From positions 124,001 through 188,000 of the forward strand of contig NZ_RBDY01000001.1 in assembly GCF_003626575.1 (NCBI RefSeq): DNA of 64,000 nucleotides, written 5' to 3'. This DNA comes from Streptomyces radicis (GTDB lineage Bacteria; Actinomycetota; Actinomycetes; Streptomycetales; Streptomycetaceae). Positions within the stretch are counted from its first letter, which is position 1, and each line of letters opens with the position of its first letter. Under the pieces are notes generated by a model. It was not told the DNA's origin. It made no database searches and saw only the letters and a list, made by a program, of their open reading frames with translations. Below, in pieces: positions 7,536-15,060 of the stretch. The translations under genes and the position numbers were made by a program.

Positions 7536-7686
7536 CACCAGCGGCGAGGACCCCGAGCGCGGCGGGGGTGGGGGTGGTGGGTGGGGCGCGGCGGGCGACC
7601 TGGACCACGGATCGGACCCCAACAGGTTGGAAAGCGCGGAGAGAGAACGTCGCGAGGCGTACCGAATTGCAGATCGGGAACGGGAA

Positions 7687-7884
7687 ATGAATAACTCGAC
7701 GACCCCTTATTCTGCGGGGCAGTTGATGACTCTTACAGAAGTGGCAACCTATCTTCACAAACCCTCTGGATGGGTGTACGAAAATTGGCGGTCGGAGGGA
7801 ATTCCCTTCAAGAGGGTGGGGAATCAGCTTCGCTGCCGATTCTCCGATCTAGAAAAGTGGCTCGATCGGCAGGCCGCCGAATGA
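7687..7884 (+). CDS. xis: Excisionase (Xis), MerR/HTH_17-like
   Basis: The 65-residue product has the winged-helix excisionase signature: MTLTEVATYLHKPSGWVYEN, then GIPFKRVGNQLRCRFSDLEK and WLDRQ. It would bend att DNA with integrase to drive excision. ATG 7687 is placed after a weak GGGAAC; a longer form from GTG 7528, overlapping repSA, is open but starts with a poly-Gly stretch and lacks a good RBS. Base composition drops clearly here compared with repSA, and AT-rich codons (AAT, ACT, CTT, GAA) appear. Confidence 0.85.
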   Translation: MNNSTTPYSAGQLMTLTEVATYLHKPSGWVYENWRSEGIPFKRVGNQLRCRFSDLEKWLDRQAAE

Positions 7885-7970
7885 ATGCGCGTAACGAATG
7901 CATATCAACTCGTTTTTCTGGAGCCACGGAGGGCAGGAAATCACAAAGAGGGAAAATGAAGGGAGCGCAG

Positions 7971-9242
7971 ATGGCAAAAAGAGGAAACGGCCTGGGATCC
8001 ACCCCCGTGCAAATACCGAGAAAGGGGCGCCCTGACACGTGGGGCGTGCGAACGCCCCAGCACACAGACCCGGCGACCGGGAAGAAGGTTCGCCCATGGC
8101 TGGGCCGAGAATTCCCCACGAAGACTGCCGCGGAGAAGGCACTTCGCACGTGGCTGGCCGAGCGCGATCAGGGGAGGGTCGTAAGCAGCTCAGACATGCG
8201 CCTGGGCGCCTGGCTCGACCGCTGGCATGCCGGTCACCGGCGGGAAGGCACGACCAAGGCAGGCTACGAGACGAAGATCCGCCTGCACATCAAACCCCAC
8301 ATAGGGAACCTGAAACTCAAGGAGATCACAGACGACATCCTGAATGAGCTGTACCGAAAGCTGGAACAACAACCCTGCCCCTCGAACAATGGTGAACCTT
8401 TGGGGCCGAAATCGGTTCGCCATATTCACAACATTCTATCCGCTGCCCTGGGTGCCGCAGTCCCCAAGCTGATCCCCATCAATCCCTGTGCGACAGCGAA
8501 ACCGCCGACGGAACGGCAGATCAAGGCAAAGGAGCAGAGATACCCCACCCTCAACGACAGTCAGACGGCCGATGTCCTCCGGGCCATCTGGCAGCCCTGC
8601 GGAATGCGGGCGTGCGACAAGGGTGAGACGCATCACTGTCTCCGGGACGCGGCGTTGTGGACGGTTCTCGCCGTTACGGGCCTGCGTCGCAGTGAAGCTC
8701 TCGGACTGCACTGGGAAGCCATCCAGTGGGACAACTCGGCGATCGAGCTGTCCTGGGTCGTCGGGGAAGAGGGGAACTCCTACCACCTGCGCCGACTGAC
8801 AAAGGATGGCGATGCGGCCGCCGTGATCTATGTGGATCCGGCACTCATGGCCGTTCTCAGGTGGCAGCGCGACCGCGTAGAAGCCGAGAAACGGCGTCTG
8901 GGCGACGACTGGACGGACCACGGCCTTGTGTTCCCCCGGGACGGCTTCAGGCTCCGCAGGGACGGCGCGGGGGGCCCTCAAGACCCCGAGAAGGTGTCGG
9001 CCCGCTGGCGAAGCCTCCGCGACAGGCTCAGCCTGCCGGAGAGCATCCGCCTGCACGACCTGCGCAGCAGCTACGTCACCAACGCCCTGGACGCCAAGGA
9101 GAACCCCGTGGAGATCTCGGCGAACGCTCGTCACCACTCCCCGGGCTACACGATGACCCGCTACGGCAAGCGCCGCGAGGAAGGGGCCCGCAAGCTCGCT
9201 GCCAGCAGCGCGGGCCGCATCGGGCTGGCTCGCCTGGCCTGA
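7971..9242 (+). CDS. int: Tyrosine-type site-specific integrase
   Basis: A 423-residue phage-type recombinase. An N-terminal arm-binding region (residues about 10-60, PDTWGVRTPQHTDPATGKKV) is followed by a SAM-like core-binding domain and the catalytic domain. The active-site residues are present: Arg in TGLRRSEALGL, HxxR in HDLRSSYVTN, His in ARHHSPGY and Tyr in TMTRYGK. ATG 7971 follows GGGAG by 5 bases; ATG 7956 is possible. The gene reads toward the 3' end of tRNA-Leu, which identifies that tRNA as the probable attachment site. Confidence 0.93.
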   Translation: MAKRGNGLGSTPVQIPRKGRPDTWGVRTPQHTDPATGKKVRPWLGREFPTKTAAEKALRTWLAERDQGRVVSSSDMRLGAWLDRWHAGHRREGTTKAGYETKIRLHIKPHIGNLKLKEITDDILNELYRKLEQQPCPSNNGEPLGPKSVRHIHNILSAALGAAVPKLIPINPCATAKPPTERQIKAKEQRYPTLNDSQTADVLRAIWQPCGMRACDKGETHHCLRDAALWTVLAVTGLRRSEALGLHWEAIQWDNSAIELSWVVGEEGNSYHLRRLTKDGDAAAVIYVDPALMAVLRWQRDRVEAEKRRLGDDWTDHGLVFPRDGFRLRRDGAGGPQDPEKVSARWRSLRDRLSLPESIRLHDLRSSYVTNALDAKENPVEISANARHHSPGYTMTRYGKRREEGARKLAASSAGRIGLARLA

Positions 9243-9303
9243 CACAAGATCGCTGACCCGTTGGTCGCGTGGTTGGTCACACAGAGGGCCAGACAAGAGA
9301 AAA

Positions 9304-9322
9304 ACCCCTGATCAACAGGGGT
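9304..9322 (-). terminator. Rho-independent terminator shared by tRNA-Leu and int
   Basis: ACCCCTG and CAGGGGT form a 7-bp stem around ATCAA. On the minus strand the stem is followed by a run of T, the classic intrinsic terminator for the leftward tRNA gene. It also lies just after int on the plus strand. Confidence 0.75.
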
Positions 9323-9331
9323 CTCTATGGG

Positions 9332-9383
9332 TGTCCGAGGGGGGACTTGAACCCCCACGCCCTTAATCGGGCACTAGCACCTC
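9332..9383. other. Candidate chromosomal attachment (att) region in the tRNA-Leu 3' half
   Basis: AICE integrases recombine within the 3' half of a tRNA gene, usually from the anticodon loop to the 3' end. Here that stretch is 9332-9383, directly beyond int. The exact core cannot be read without the other junction, which is outside the window. Confidence 0.45.
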
Positions 9384-9416
9384 AAGCTAGCGCGTCTGCC
9401 ATTCCGCCACCCGGAC
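9332..9416 (-). tRNA. tRNA-Leu (anticodon GAG)
   Basis: The minus strand folds as a class II tRNA of about 85 nt. The acceptor strands GTCCGGG and CTCGGAC pair with one G-T wobble. The anticodon stem is CTAGC/GCTAG with loop TTGAGGT, anticodon GAG at 9381-9383. A long variable arm (GTGCCCGATTAAGGGCGT) and a T-loop GGTTCAAGTCC follow. The discriminator is A at 9332 and CCA is not encoded (CCC follows). Class II shape and anticodon agree on leucine. The 3' end faces the integrase gene, so the element has restored the tRNA end. Confidence 0.95.
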
Positions 9417-9575
9417 GGGGTGTGTGTCCACCGGGCCGCTCGTGCCCGGTGACGTGGAAACCATAGCAAAGTCCGGGGCGTGACGACGGCCTCGGGTGGC
9501 CGGGGCAGATGGGCCTTGGGGCGGGCGGGCGGGACAGGGGAGGATGGGGCGGACAACTCGGTAGGAGGAGGCAGC

Positions 9576-10916
9576 GTGAGCCAGTCGAGCGCGACATCGG
9601 ACCGTACTGGAGGCAGCCCGAGGGCTGAGGACGAGGTCGTCGGGCTGTGCCGCGATCTCATCCGGATCGACACCAGCAACTACGGCGACGGCTCGGGCCC
9701 CGGCGAGCGCGCCGCCGCCGAGTATGTCGCCGAGCAGCTCGCCGAGGTCGGGCTCGAGCCCAAGATCTTCGAGTCCCGGCCGGGCCGGGCCTCCACCGTC
9801 GCCCGGATCGAGGGCACCGACCCCTCGCGCCCGGCGCTGCTGATCCACGGGCACACCGACGTCGTGCCCGCCAACGCCGCGGACTGGACGCACGATCCGT
9901 TCTCCGGGGAGATCGCCGACGGCTGCGTGTGGGGCCGGGGCGCGGTCGACATGAAGGACATGGACGCCATGACCCTGGCCGTCGTCAGGGACCGGCTGCG
10001 CAGCGGGCGCAAGCCGCCGCGGGACATCGTGCTGGCGTTCCTCGCCGACGAGGAGGCGGGCGGCGTGCACGGGGCGCGTTTCCTCGTCGATCACCACCCC
10101 GAGCTGTTCGAGGGCGTGACCGAGGCCATCAGCGAGGTCGGCGGCTTCTCGTTCACGGTCAACGAGAACCTCCGCCTCTACCTGATCGAGACGGCCCAGA
10201 AGGGCATGCACTGGATGCGGCTGACCGTCGACGGCACCGCGGGCCACGGGTCGATGACCAACCGGGACAACGCCATCACCGAGCTGTGCGAGGCCGTGGC
10301 CCGCCTCGGGCGGCACACCTTCCCCGTACGCGTCACCAAGACCGTGCGGGCCTTCCTCGACGAGCTGTCCGACGCGCTCGGTACGGAGCTCGACCCGGAG
10401 AACATGAAGGAGACCCTCGACAAGCTCGGCGGCATCGCCAAGATCATCGGCGCGACCCTCCAGAACACCGCGGCCCCCACCCAGCTCGACGCCGGATACA
10501 AGGTCAACGTGATCCCCGGCCAGGCCACCGCGCACGTGGACGGCCGCTTCCTGCCCGGATTCGAGGAGGAGTTCCTGGCCGACCTCGACCGCGTCCTCGG
10601 GCCCCGGGTGAAGCGGGAGGACGTGCACAGCGACAAGGCGCTCGAGACGACGTTCGACGGCGCGCTCGTGGACGCCATGCAGTCCGCGCTCCAGGCCGAG
10701 GACCCGGTGGCCAGGGCCGTGCCCTACATGCTCTCCGGTGGCACGGACGCCAAGTCGTTCGACGACCTGGGCATCCGCGGCTTCGGATTCGCCCCGCTGA
10801 AGCTGCCCCCCGAGCTGGACTTCGCGGGCATGTTCCACGGCGTCGACGAGCGGGTCCCGGTTGACGGCCTCACCTTCGGCGTCCGGGTCCTGGACCGTTT
10901 CCTCGACCAGTGTTAG
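9576..10916 (+). CDS. M20/M25/M40-family metallopeptidase or deacylase
   Basis: The 446-residue enzyme has the metal-ligand pattern of the dinuclear-zinc M20 family: GHTDVVP (about residue 95), GAVDMKD (about 125), DEEAGG (about 158), and a late HGVDERVP motif. A dimerisation domain lies in the middle (KGMHWMRLTVDGTAGHGSM). It is a cytosolic amidohydrolase; substrate could be a dipeptide, N-acyl amino acid or succinyl-diaminopimelate-like compound, which sequence alone does not settle. GTG 9576 is chosen for GGAGGAGG 5-6 bases upstream. It is the first chromosomal gene beyond the tRNA. Confidence 0.88.
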   Translation: MSQSSATSDRTGGSPRAEDEVVGLCRDLIRIDTSNYGDGSGPGERAAAEYVAEQLAEVGLEPKIFESRPGRASTVARIEGTDPSRPALLIHGHTDVVPANAADWTHDPFSGEIADGCVWGRGAVDMKDMDAMTLAVVRDRLRSGRKPPRDIVLAFLADEEAGGVHGARFLVDHHPELFEGVTEAISEVGGFSFTVNENLRLYLIETAQKGMHWMRLTVDGTAGHGSMTNRDNAITELCEAVARLGRHTFPVRVTKTVRAFLDELSDALGTELDPENMKETLDKLGGIAKIIGATLQNTAAPTQLDAGYKVNVIPGQATAHVDGRFLPGFEEEFLADLDRVLGPRVKREDVHSDKALETTFDGALVDAMQSALQAEDPVARAVPYMLSGGTDAKSFDDLGIRGFGFAPLKLPPELDFAGMFHGVDERVPVDGLTFGVRVLDRFLDQC

Positions 10917-11060
10917 GAGCAGATCACCCGAAAATCGGGCTGATGTGCGACGTTCCTCAAGGTGAGTGAAAGAACACGACTCCTGGTGTCCTCGTTTCTT
11001 CCTCCTCGTTGCAGCAAGTGCAGTCCCCGGCAGGGACCGCATTGTCAACAAGGAGGAAGA

Positions 11061-11294
11061 ATGATCAAGAAGGTCGCCGCCGTTGCGGCTGCCGCCAGCG
11101 GGCTGGTGCTGGCTGGTTCGGGGCTGGCTCTTGCGGACTCCAACGCGGGTGGCGCCGCGATCGGTTCGCCCGGTGTCCTCTCCGGGAACGCCGTGCAGAT
11201 CCCGGTGAGCATCCCGGTCAACCTCTGCGGGAACACCGTCGACATTATCGGTCTGCTGAACCCCACCTTCGGCAACGCCTGCGTCACCAGGTGA
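11061..11294 (+). CDS. chpH: Short chaplin, ChpH-like
   Basis: The 77-residue precursor has a Sec signal peptide (cleavage expected after LALA, about residue 25) and one chaplin domain: SPGVLSGNAVQIPVSIPVNL, then CGNTVDIIGLLNPTFGNAC with its conserved Cys pair. Secreted chaplins assemble as amyloid-like fibres on aerial hyphae and lower surface tension. AGGAGGAAGA sits just ahead of the ATG. It lies 138 bp upstream of a long chaplin gene, the chpH-chpC arrangement of S. coelicolor. The choice of H among the short chaplins rests on that neighbour and is likely rather than certain. Confidence 0.93.
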   Translation: MIKKVAAVAAAASGLVLAGSGLALADSNAGGAAIGSPGVLSGNAVQIPVSIPVNLCGNTVDIIGLLNPTFGNACVTR

Positions 11295-11325
11295 TCCCCT
11301 GCCCCACACGATGAGGGCTTAGCCG

Positions 11326-11356
11326 CGGTCCCGGAGCGCGCGTCGCTCCGGGGCCG
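11326..11356 (+). terminator. Terminator hairpin after chpH
   Basis: CGGTCCCGGAGCG and CGCTCCGGGGCCG form a 13-bp stem with one wobble around CGCGT, between the two chaplin genes. It would let the short chaplin be expressed apart from the long one. Confidence 0.7.
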
Positions 11357-11432
11357 TTCCGGCTGCATGGAGGGTGCGGGTGCCCTCAGCCCCCACCCCG
11401 CACCCACGAGACAACAAGGCAGGGAAAACACC

Positions 11433-12164
11433 ATGCGACAGGTCACGAGCAAGGGCCTGATCACCGTGGCCGCCGCCGGCGGCCTGCTGACCGCCCTCTC
11501 AGGCGGCAGCGCGTACGCCGACTCGGACGCGGCGGGCGCGGCCGCGTTCTCCCCCGGAGTGGCGTCCGGGAACTCCGTGCAGGTCCCGGTCCATGTGCCG
11601 GTCAACGCCTGCGGGAACACCGTCGATGTCGTCGGCGCGCTGAACCCCACGTTCGGCAACAGCTGTGTCAACACCGGCGGGTCGAACGCGGGGGCCGGGG
11701 GCGGCGGAGCCCAGGCAGGCGGGGGCGCCATCGGCTCCCCCGGAGTGGCGTCGGGGAACTCCGTGCAGGTGCCGGTCGACGTGCCGGTCAACGCCTGCGG
11801 GAACACCATCGACGTCATCGGCCTCGGCAACGGCACCACGGGCAACACGTGCGTCAACGGCGGCCCGGTCGAGCGGCCGGAGCACCCGGAGGAGCCCGAG
11901 GCCCCCGAGCCGGAGGAGCCGGAAGGCTCCGAGGAGCCGGACGACGAGGAGCCCCGCACCCCGCCGTCCTCGGACGACGGCCCGACGCCGCCGCGGAGCC
12001 AGGGCGGTGACCCGGTGGAGAGCGGTGACTCCGTCGACGCGCGGCCGCAGCTGGCGTCCACGGGCAGTGGCCTGCCGATGACCGGCGCGCTGCCGCTGGG
12101 CGCGGGCCTGCTGGTCGGCGGCTACGTGCTCTACCGGCGCGGTCGACTGGCCGCCCGCGGCTGA
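11433..12164 (+). CDS. chpC: Long chaplin with two chaplin domains and sortase signal, ChpC-like
   Basis: The 243-residue precursor has a signal peptide (to about residue 29), then two chaplin domains (about residues 35-80 and 105-147), each with the CGNT...C pair. A Pro/Glu-rich spacer (about 150-205) follows, then LASTG, a hydrophobic helix and a basic tail (RRGRLAARG). LAxTG is the streptomycete class E sortase motif, so the protein should be covalently linked to peptidoglycan and present chaplin domains at the hyphal surface. ATG 11433 follows AGGGAAAACACC. The acidic spacer is the usual wall-spanning region. Confidence 0.93.
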   Translation: MRQVTSKGLITVAAAGGLLTALSGGSAYADSDAAGAAAFSPGVASGNSVQVPVHVPVNACGNTVDVVGALNPTFGNSCVNTGGSNAGAGGGGAQAGGGAIGSPGVASGNSVQVPVDVPVNACGNTIDVIGLGNGTTGNTCVNGGPVERPEHPEEPEAPEPEEPEGSEEPDDEEPRTPPSSDDGPTPPRSQGGDPVESGDSVDARPQLASTGSGLPMTGALPLGAGLLVGGYVLYRRGRLAARG

Positions 12165-12177
12165 GCACGACCGGTTC

Positions 12178-12213
12178 GACGCCCGGGACCCGCGCACGCG
12201 GGTCCCGGGCGTC
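12178..12213. terminator. 16-bp perfect terminator stem between convergent genes
   Basis: GACGCCCGGGACCCGC (12178-12193) pairs perfectly with 12198-12213 around GCAC. It lies between the chaplin gene and the leftward DUF5703 gene, whose stop codon it overlaps, so it probably works in both directions. Confidence 0.8.
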
Positions 12214-12400
12214 ACCATGTGGCGCGTAGCTGTCGGATGATCCTCCGCCGGAGCCGCACCCGGCGGCTGCCGTCCGGATAGAGGCGCAGCCGTGCCAGCT
12301 CCCAGTGCCCGTACTCGGCGTGGTCGGTCAGCAGGCGGGTGGCGGCGGCACGGGAGACCCCTCGTGGCACATACACATCGCGAAACTCATATTCCGGCAT
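12212..12400 (-). CDS. DUF5703-family protein
   Basis: The 62-residue product closely fits the actinobacterial family DUF5703: MPEYEFRDVYVPRGVSR, then DHAEYGHWELARLRLYPDG and a basic C-terminus (RRVRLRRRIIRQLRATW). The family is conserved and uncharacterised. The gene diverges from the next one with only 47 bp between start codons. On the minus strand TAGATA lies 2 bp ahead of the ATG, so the messenger may be nearly leaderless. Convergent with chpC. Confidence 0.88.
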   Translation of the reverse strand: MPEYEFRDVYVPRGVSRAAATRLLTDHAEYGHWELARLRLYPDGSRRVRLRRRIIRQLRATW

Positions 12401-12447
12401 CGTATCTATTGTGCGGGCAAGCCCTCGATGCCGATACCGTCTGCACC

Positions 12448-13104
12448 ATGTCTGATGCCGTGCAGCCCACCGCTGCCCAAGTCCGCGCCGCCGCCGACGC
12501 GCTCAAAGAGGCGATCGACCGGCACCTCGCCGTCATCGAACGGCGCAGCTCGGCGTCCGGAGGGGACGACGAGGACGATGACGCGGTGTTCGCCGCGTTC
12601 AACGAGATGGCAGCCGCGGGTGAGGCGTACGACGAGCTGCTGTACGACGTCTACGACGAGGTCACACCGTTCGAGGTGCCCGAGACGGACGGTGTGACCC
12701 CGTACTCGGGGCCCGACGAGCCCGTCGCGCTGAGTCTGTTCATCCGCAGGGATTACTCGCTGGTCGAGCCGAGGCGGCTGGTGGCCCAGGCGCAGCGGGT
12801 CGCCGAGCTGGATCCCGAGGCCACGGACGGCGAGGAGCCGGAGGACGATGACGCCGCGGGGCGGGGGATGCAGACCGCGCTCGGCGTGCTGTTCGGTGAG
12901 TTCGACCCGGACGAAATCGCCAGCAGACACAAGGAGTTCGGCCTCGAGGAGGGCGACGCGACGCTCTGGGTCGTGGCCGCCGAGCCGGCCGAGCCGGGGG
13001 AGTGGCTGGCCGCCCCCTTCGACGCCGTCGATCCCGAGCGGGTGCTGTGCCGCTTCGACATCAGCGAGGCATTCGAGGAGGACGACCTCGACACCGTCGA
13101 CTGA
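12448..13104 (+). CDS. Conserved acidic actinobacterial protein of unknown function
   Basis: The 218-residue protein is strongly acidic, with an Asp-rich loop near residue 34 (GGDDEDDDAVF) and an acidic tail (EEDDLDTVD). A helical N-terminus is followed by mixed alpha/beta sequence. There are no membrane segments or catalytic signatures I recognise. A GATACCGT box ends 7 bp before the ATG and no RBS is visible, which suggests a leaderless transcript. It pairs divergently with DUF5703 across 47 bp. Confidence 0.75.
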   Translation: MSDAVQPTAAQVRAAADALKEAIDRHLAVIERRSSASGGDDEDDDAVFAAFNEMAAAGEAYDELLYDVYDEVTPFEVPETDGVTPYSGPDEPVALSLFIRRDYSLVEPRRLVAQAQRVAELDPEATDGEEPEDDDAAGRGMQTALGVLFGEFDPDEIASRHKEFGLEEGDATLWVVAAEPAEPGEWLAAPFDAVDPERVLCRFDISEAFEEDDLDTVD

Positions 13105-13125
13105 CCCCAGGCCCGATCCCAGCCC

Positions 13126-15060
13126 TCAGTGAGCCGCACCGGACACCGCCTGCTCGCGCAGGAGCGCGCGCAGGCGGGTGGTCCGCTCGGTGGCCGGGGG
13201 CTCGGCCACCGCCCGGGCCAGCGCGGGGCCCACGCCCTGGACGACCGACAGGTGCTGCTCGGCCCTGCCGAACGCCGTGTACACCCATGACCGGTCGATG
13301 GCCGCCGCCGCGTCGCCCGGCAGCACCACCACCGCGGCGGGCCAACGGCCGCCCGCCGCCTGGTGCGCGGTGACGGCCCAGCCGTGCCGCACCGTCTCCC
13401 CGACCAGCTCCCTGGCCACCCGGAACTTCCCCTCGGGACCCTCGAGCCACAGCCCCTCGCCGTCCGCGTCGGCCACCGTCGCGAGGCGCGTGTGCCCTGC
13501 CGCGGGGGAGTGGGCCACCAGGTCGCCGGGGTCGAAGCCGCCGAACCGGCCCGGCCCTGGGTTGATCCGCTCCTTCAGCGCGGCGTTCAACGCCCGGGTG
13601 CCCGCCGCGCCGCCGTGCCCGGGCGTGATCACCCGCACGTCCCGCGGCGACCGGCCGAACGCCCGCGGCACCGACTCGGTGACCAGCTGCACCGCGCGGT
13701 GCACCGCCTCGCCCGCGTCCCGCACCGGGACGATCACCACCTCGCGGTCGGGGGCGGCGACCTGGAGCAGCTCCCCGGCGCCCACGCCCGAGACCAGCTC
13801 CCCGATCGGGCCGGGGTCCGGCGTGCGGGACGTGACCCGCGGGCAGGTCCCCGAGGCCAGCAGGTCGGCGAGCACCTGCCCAGGACCCGCGGCTCCCAGC
13901 AGGGCGGGGTCGCCGCTGAGCACCAGGCGCGCGCCGTCGGGCAGTGACTCGACGAGCGCCGCCGCGTCCTCCGCGCCCAGCTGCGCGGCGTCGAGCACGG
14001 CCACCAGGTCGAGCGCGAGCAGCCCCTCCTCGTCGCGGCCCGGGCCCTCCGCCTCGCTCAGCAGCCCGGTCAGCGTGACGGCGCCCTCCGCGTCGGCGGG
14101 CGGCAGCAGCGCCGCCAGCCGCGCGCGCCCGTCGGGGCCGTGCGCGACCGCGAACGCCCGAAGCCCCAGCGCGCGCGCCGCCGCGACCAGCGCCAACGGC
14201 TCGGCGCGCGCCGCCTCACCGCCGGTGTGCACGACCACCGCGCCGCCCGCGGCGGCCCTGAACAGCTCGGCCGCTGATGGCGTCGCCCTCGCGGCCGCGA
14301 CCTCCCAGCCGTCCGCGGGGAAGCCCGCGTCGGGAAGCGCGCCGAACGTGCCGCGCAGCCGCGCCAGCCCGTCGGCCAGGCCCTCCTCGGCCATGGCGTG
14401 GCGCTCAAGGCCGAGCAGCACCCGCACCCTCGGCTCCTCCTCGGGGGCGTCGCCCGCCGTCGGCTCGTCGAGCGGCTCGCGGAAGACCAGGGCGGCGCCC
14501 GCCTCGATCGCGTCGCGCACCGCCGCCTCCGGGTCGGGAACGGCGTGCCGGGCCAGCCCCTCGGCGACCGAGGGCAGCTCCACGGCGGTGTGCCCGGCGC
14601 GGGCGGCACGCTCGAGCAGCCAGCCCACCAGGGCGCGCGTCCTGCGCTCGTCGCCGGGGGCGCACTCCTCGCCGAGCAGCGCCCTGGCGAAGCCGTCCGC
14701 CTGCTCGGGGAGCACCCCTGCCACCTCGAGCAGCCGCCACGGGTCGGCGGGCAGCTCGTCGGCCGCGCCCTCGCCGAGCGCCGCCGCCACCCGGGGCGCG
14801 AGCGCCTCGGGCGCGCCACCGCGCGCGAGCAGCCCCGGCAGCTCGGCCGGCACCGCCACGGGCCCCCGCGCCTCAGGGGCCGCGGGGTCGGGCGCCGCCC
14901 CCGCCGCCCGGCGGGGGCGCGCGGGGGCGCGCGGGGGCGTGGGCCTGGTGAAGAACGAGTCGGCGGAGCGCTCCCCGCTCTCCACCGCGCGCACGGCGGC
15001 CCGCAGCTCGTCGGCCCGGGATCCTGGGCCCTCCGAGGGGGTGGCGTTCTCCGCGGTCAC
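13126..15060 (-). CDS. RecD2-like protein with degenerate ATPase motifs
   Basis: The 644-residue protein follows the RecD2 plan: N-terminal helix-hairpin-helix and winged segments (residues about 70-230), then two RecA-like lobes. The expected Walker A (GxxGxGKT) is replaced by VVHTGGEAARAEPL, without the Lys-Thr. The Walker B region reads LDLVAVLDAAQLG where RecD has DEA. Later motifs are closer to the family: ARLVLSGDPALLGAAGPGQV, WAVTAHQAAGG and WVYTAFGRAEQHLSVV. It therefore probably cannot hydrolyse ATP normally. It overlaps the aldo/keto reductase stop (ATGA type), so the two are co-transcribed. Confidence 0.8.
   Translation of the reverse strand: MTAENATPSEGPGSRADELRAAVRAVESGERSADSFFTRPTPPRAPARPRRAAGAAPDPAAPEARGPVAVPAELPGLLARGGAPEALAPRVAAALGEGAADELPADPWRLLEVAGVLPEQADGFARALLGEECAPGDERRTRALVGWLLERAARAGHTAVELPSVAEGLARHAVPDPEAAVRDAIEAGAALVFREPLDEPTAGDAPEEEPRVRVLLGLERHAMAEEGLADGLARLRGTFGALPDAGFPADGWEVAAARATPSAAELFRAAAGGAVVVHTGGEAARAEPLALVAAARALGLRAFAVAHGPDGRARLAALLPPADAEGAVTLTGLLSEAEGPGRDEEGLLALDLVAVLDAAQLGAEDAAALVESLPDGARLVLSGDPALLGAAGPGQVLADLLASGTCPRVTSRTPDPGPIGELVSGVGAGELLQVAAPDREVVIVPVRDAGEAVHRAVQLVTESVPRAFGRSPRDVRVITPGHGGAAGTRALNAALKERINPGPGRFGGFDPGDLVAHSPAAGHTRLATVADADGEGLWLEGPEGKFRVARELVGETVRHGWAVTAHQAAGGRWPAAVVVLPGDAAAAIDRSWVYTAFGRAEQHLSVVQGVGPALARAVAEPPATERTTRLRALLREQAVSGAAH

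Larger units (their letters stand above)
1..9331. mobile_element. Integrated AICE (pSAM2-like), left end outside window
   Basis: The gene set is that of an actinomycete integrative and conjugative element: KorSA-like GntR repressor, SCO3933-family protein, FtsK/TraSA translocase, small membrane protein, RepSA-like HUH initiator, excisionase and tyrosine integrase. The integrase gene ends 90 bp from the 3' end of a tRNA-Leu gene, the classic AICE junction. From about 9576 onward the genes are chromosomal housekeeping. The left boundary is not in the window: I found no second copy of the tRNA 3' sequence between 1 and 9242. The right boundary is uncertain within the tRNA 3' half. The assignment is inference from gene content and order. 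Confidence 0.88.

Noticed and set aside
7528..7884. Longer Xis starting at GTG 7528
   Set aside because: The extra 53 residues hold a poly-Gly run and atypical codon pattern, and no good RBS precedes the GTG; kept only as an alternative.
1..9331. Prophage instead of AICE
   Set aside because: There is no capsid, tail, terminase or lysis gene; FtsK translocase plus RepSA-type initiator and KorSA-like repressor identify an AICE.
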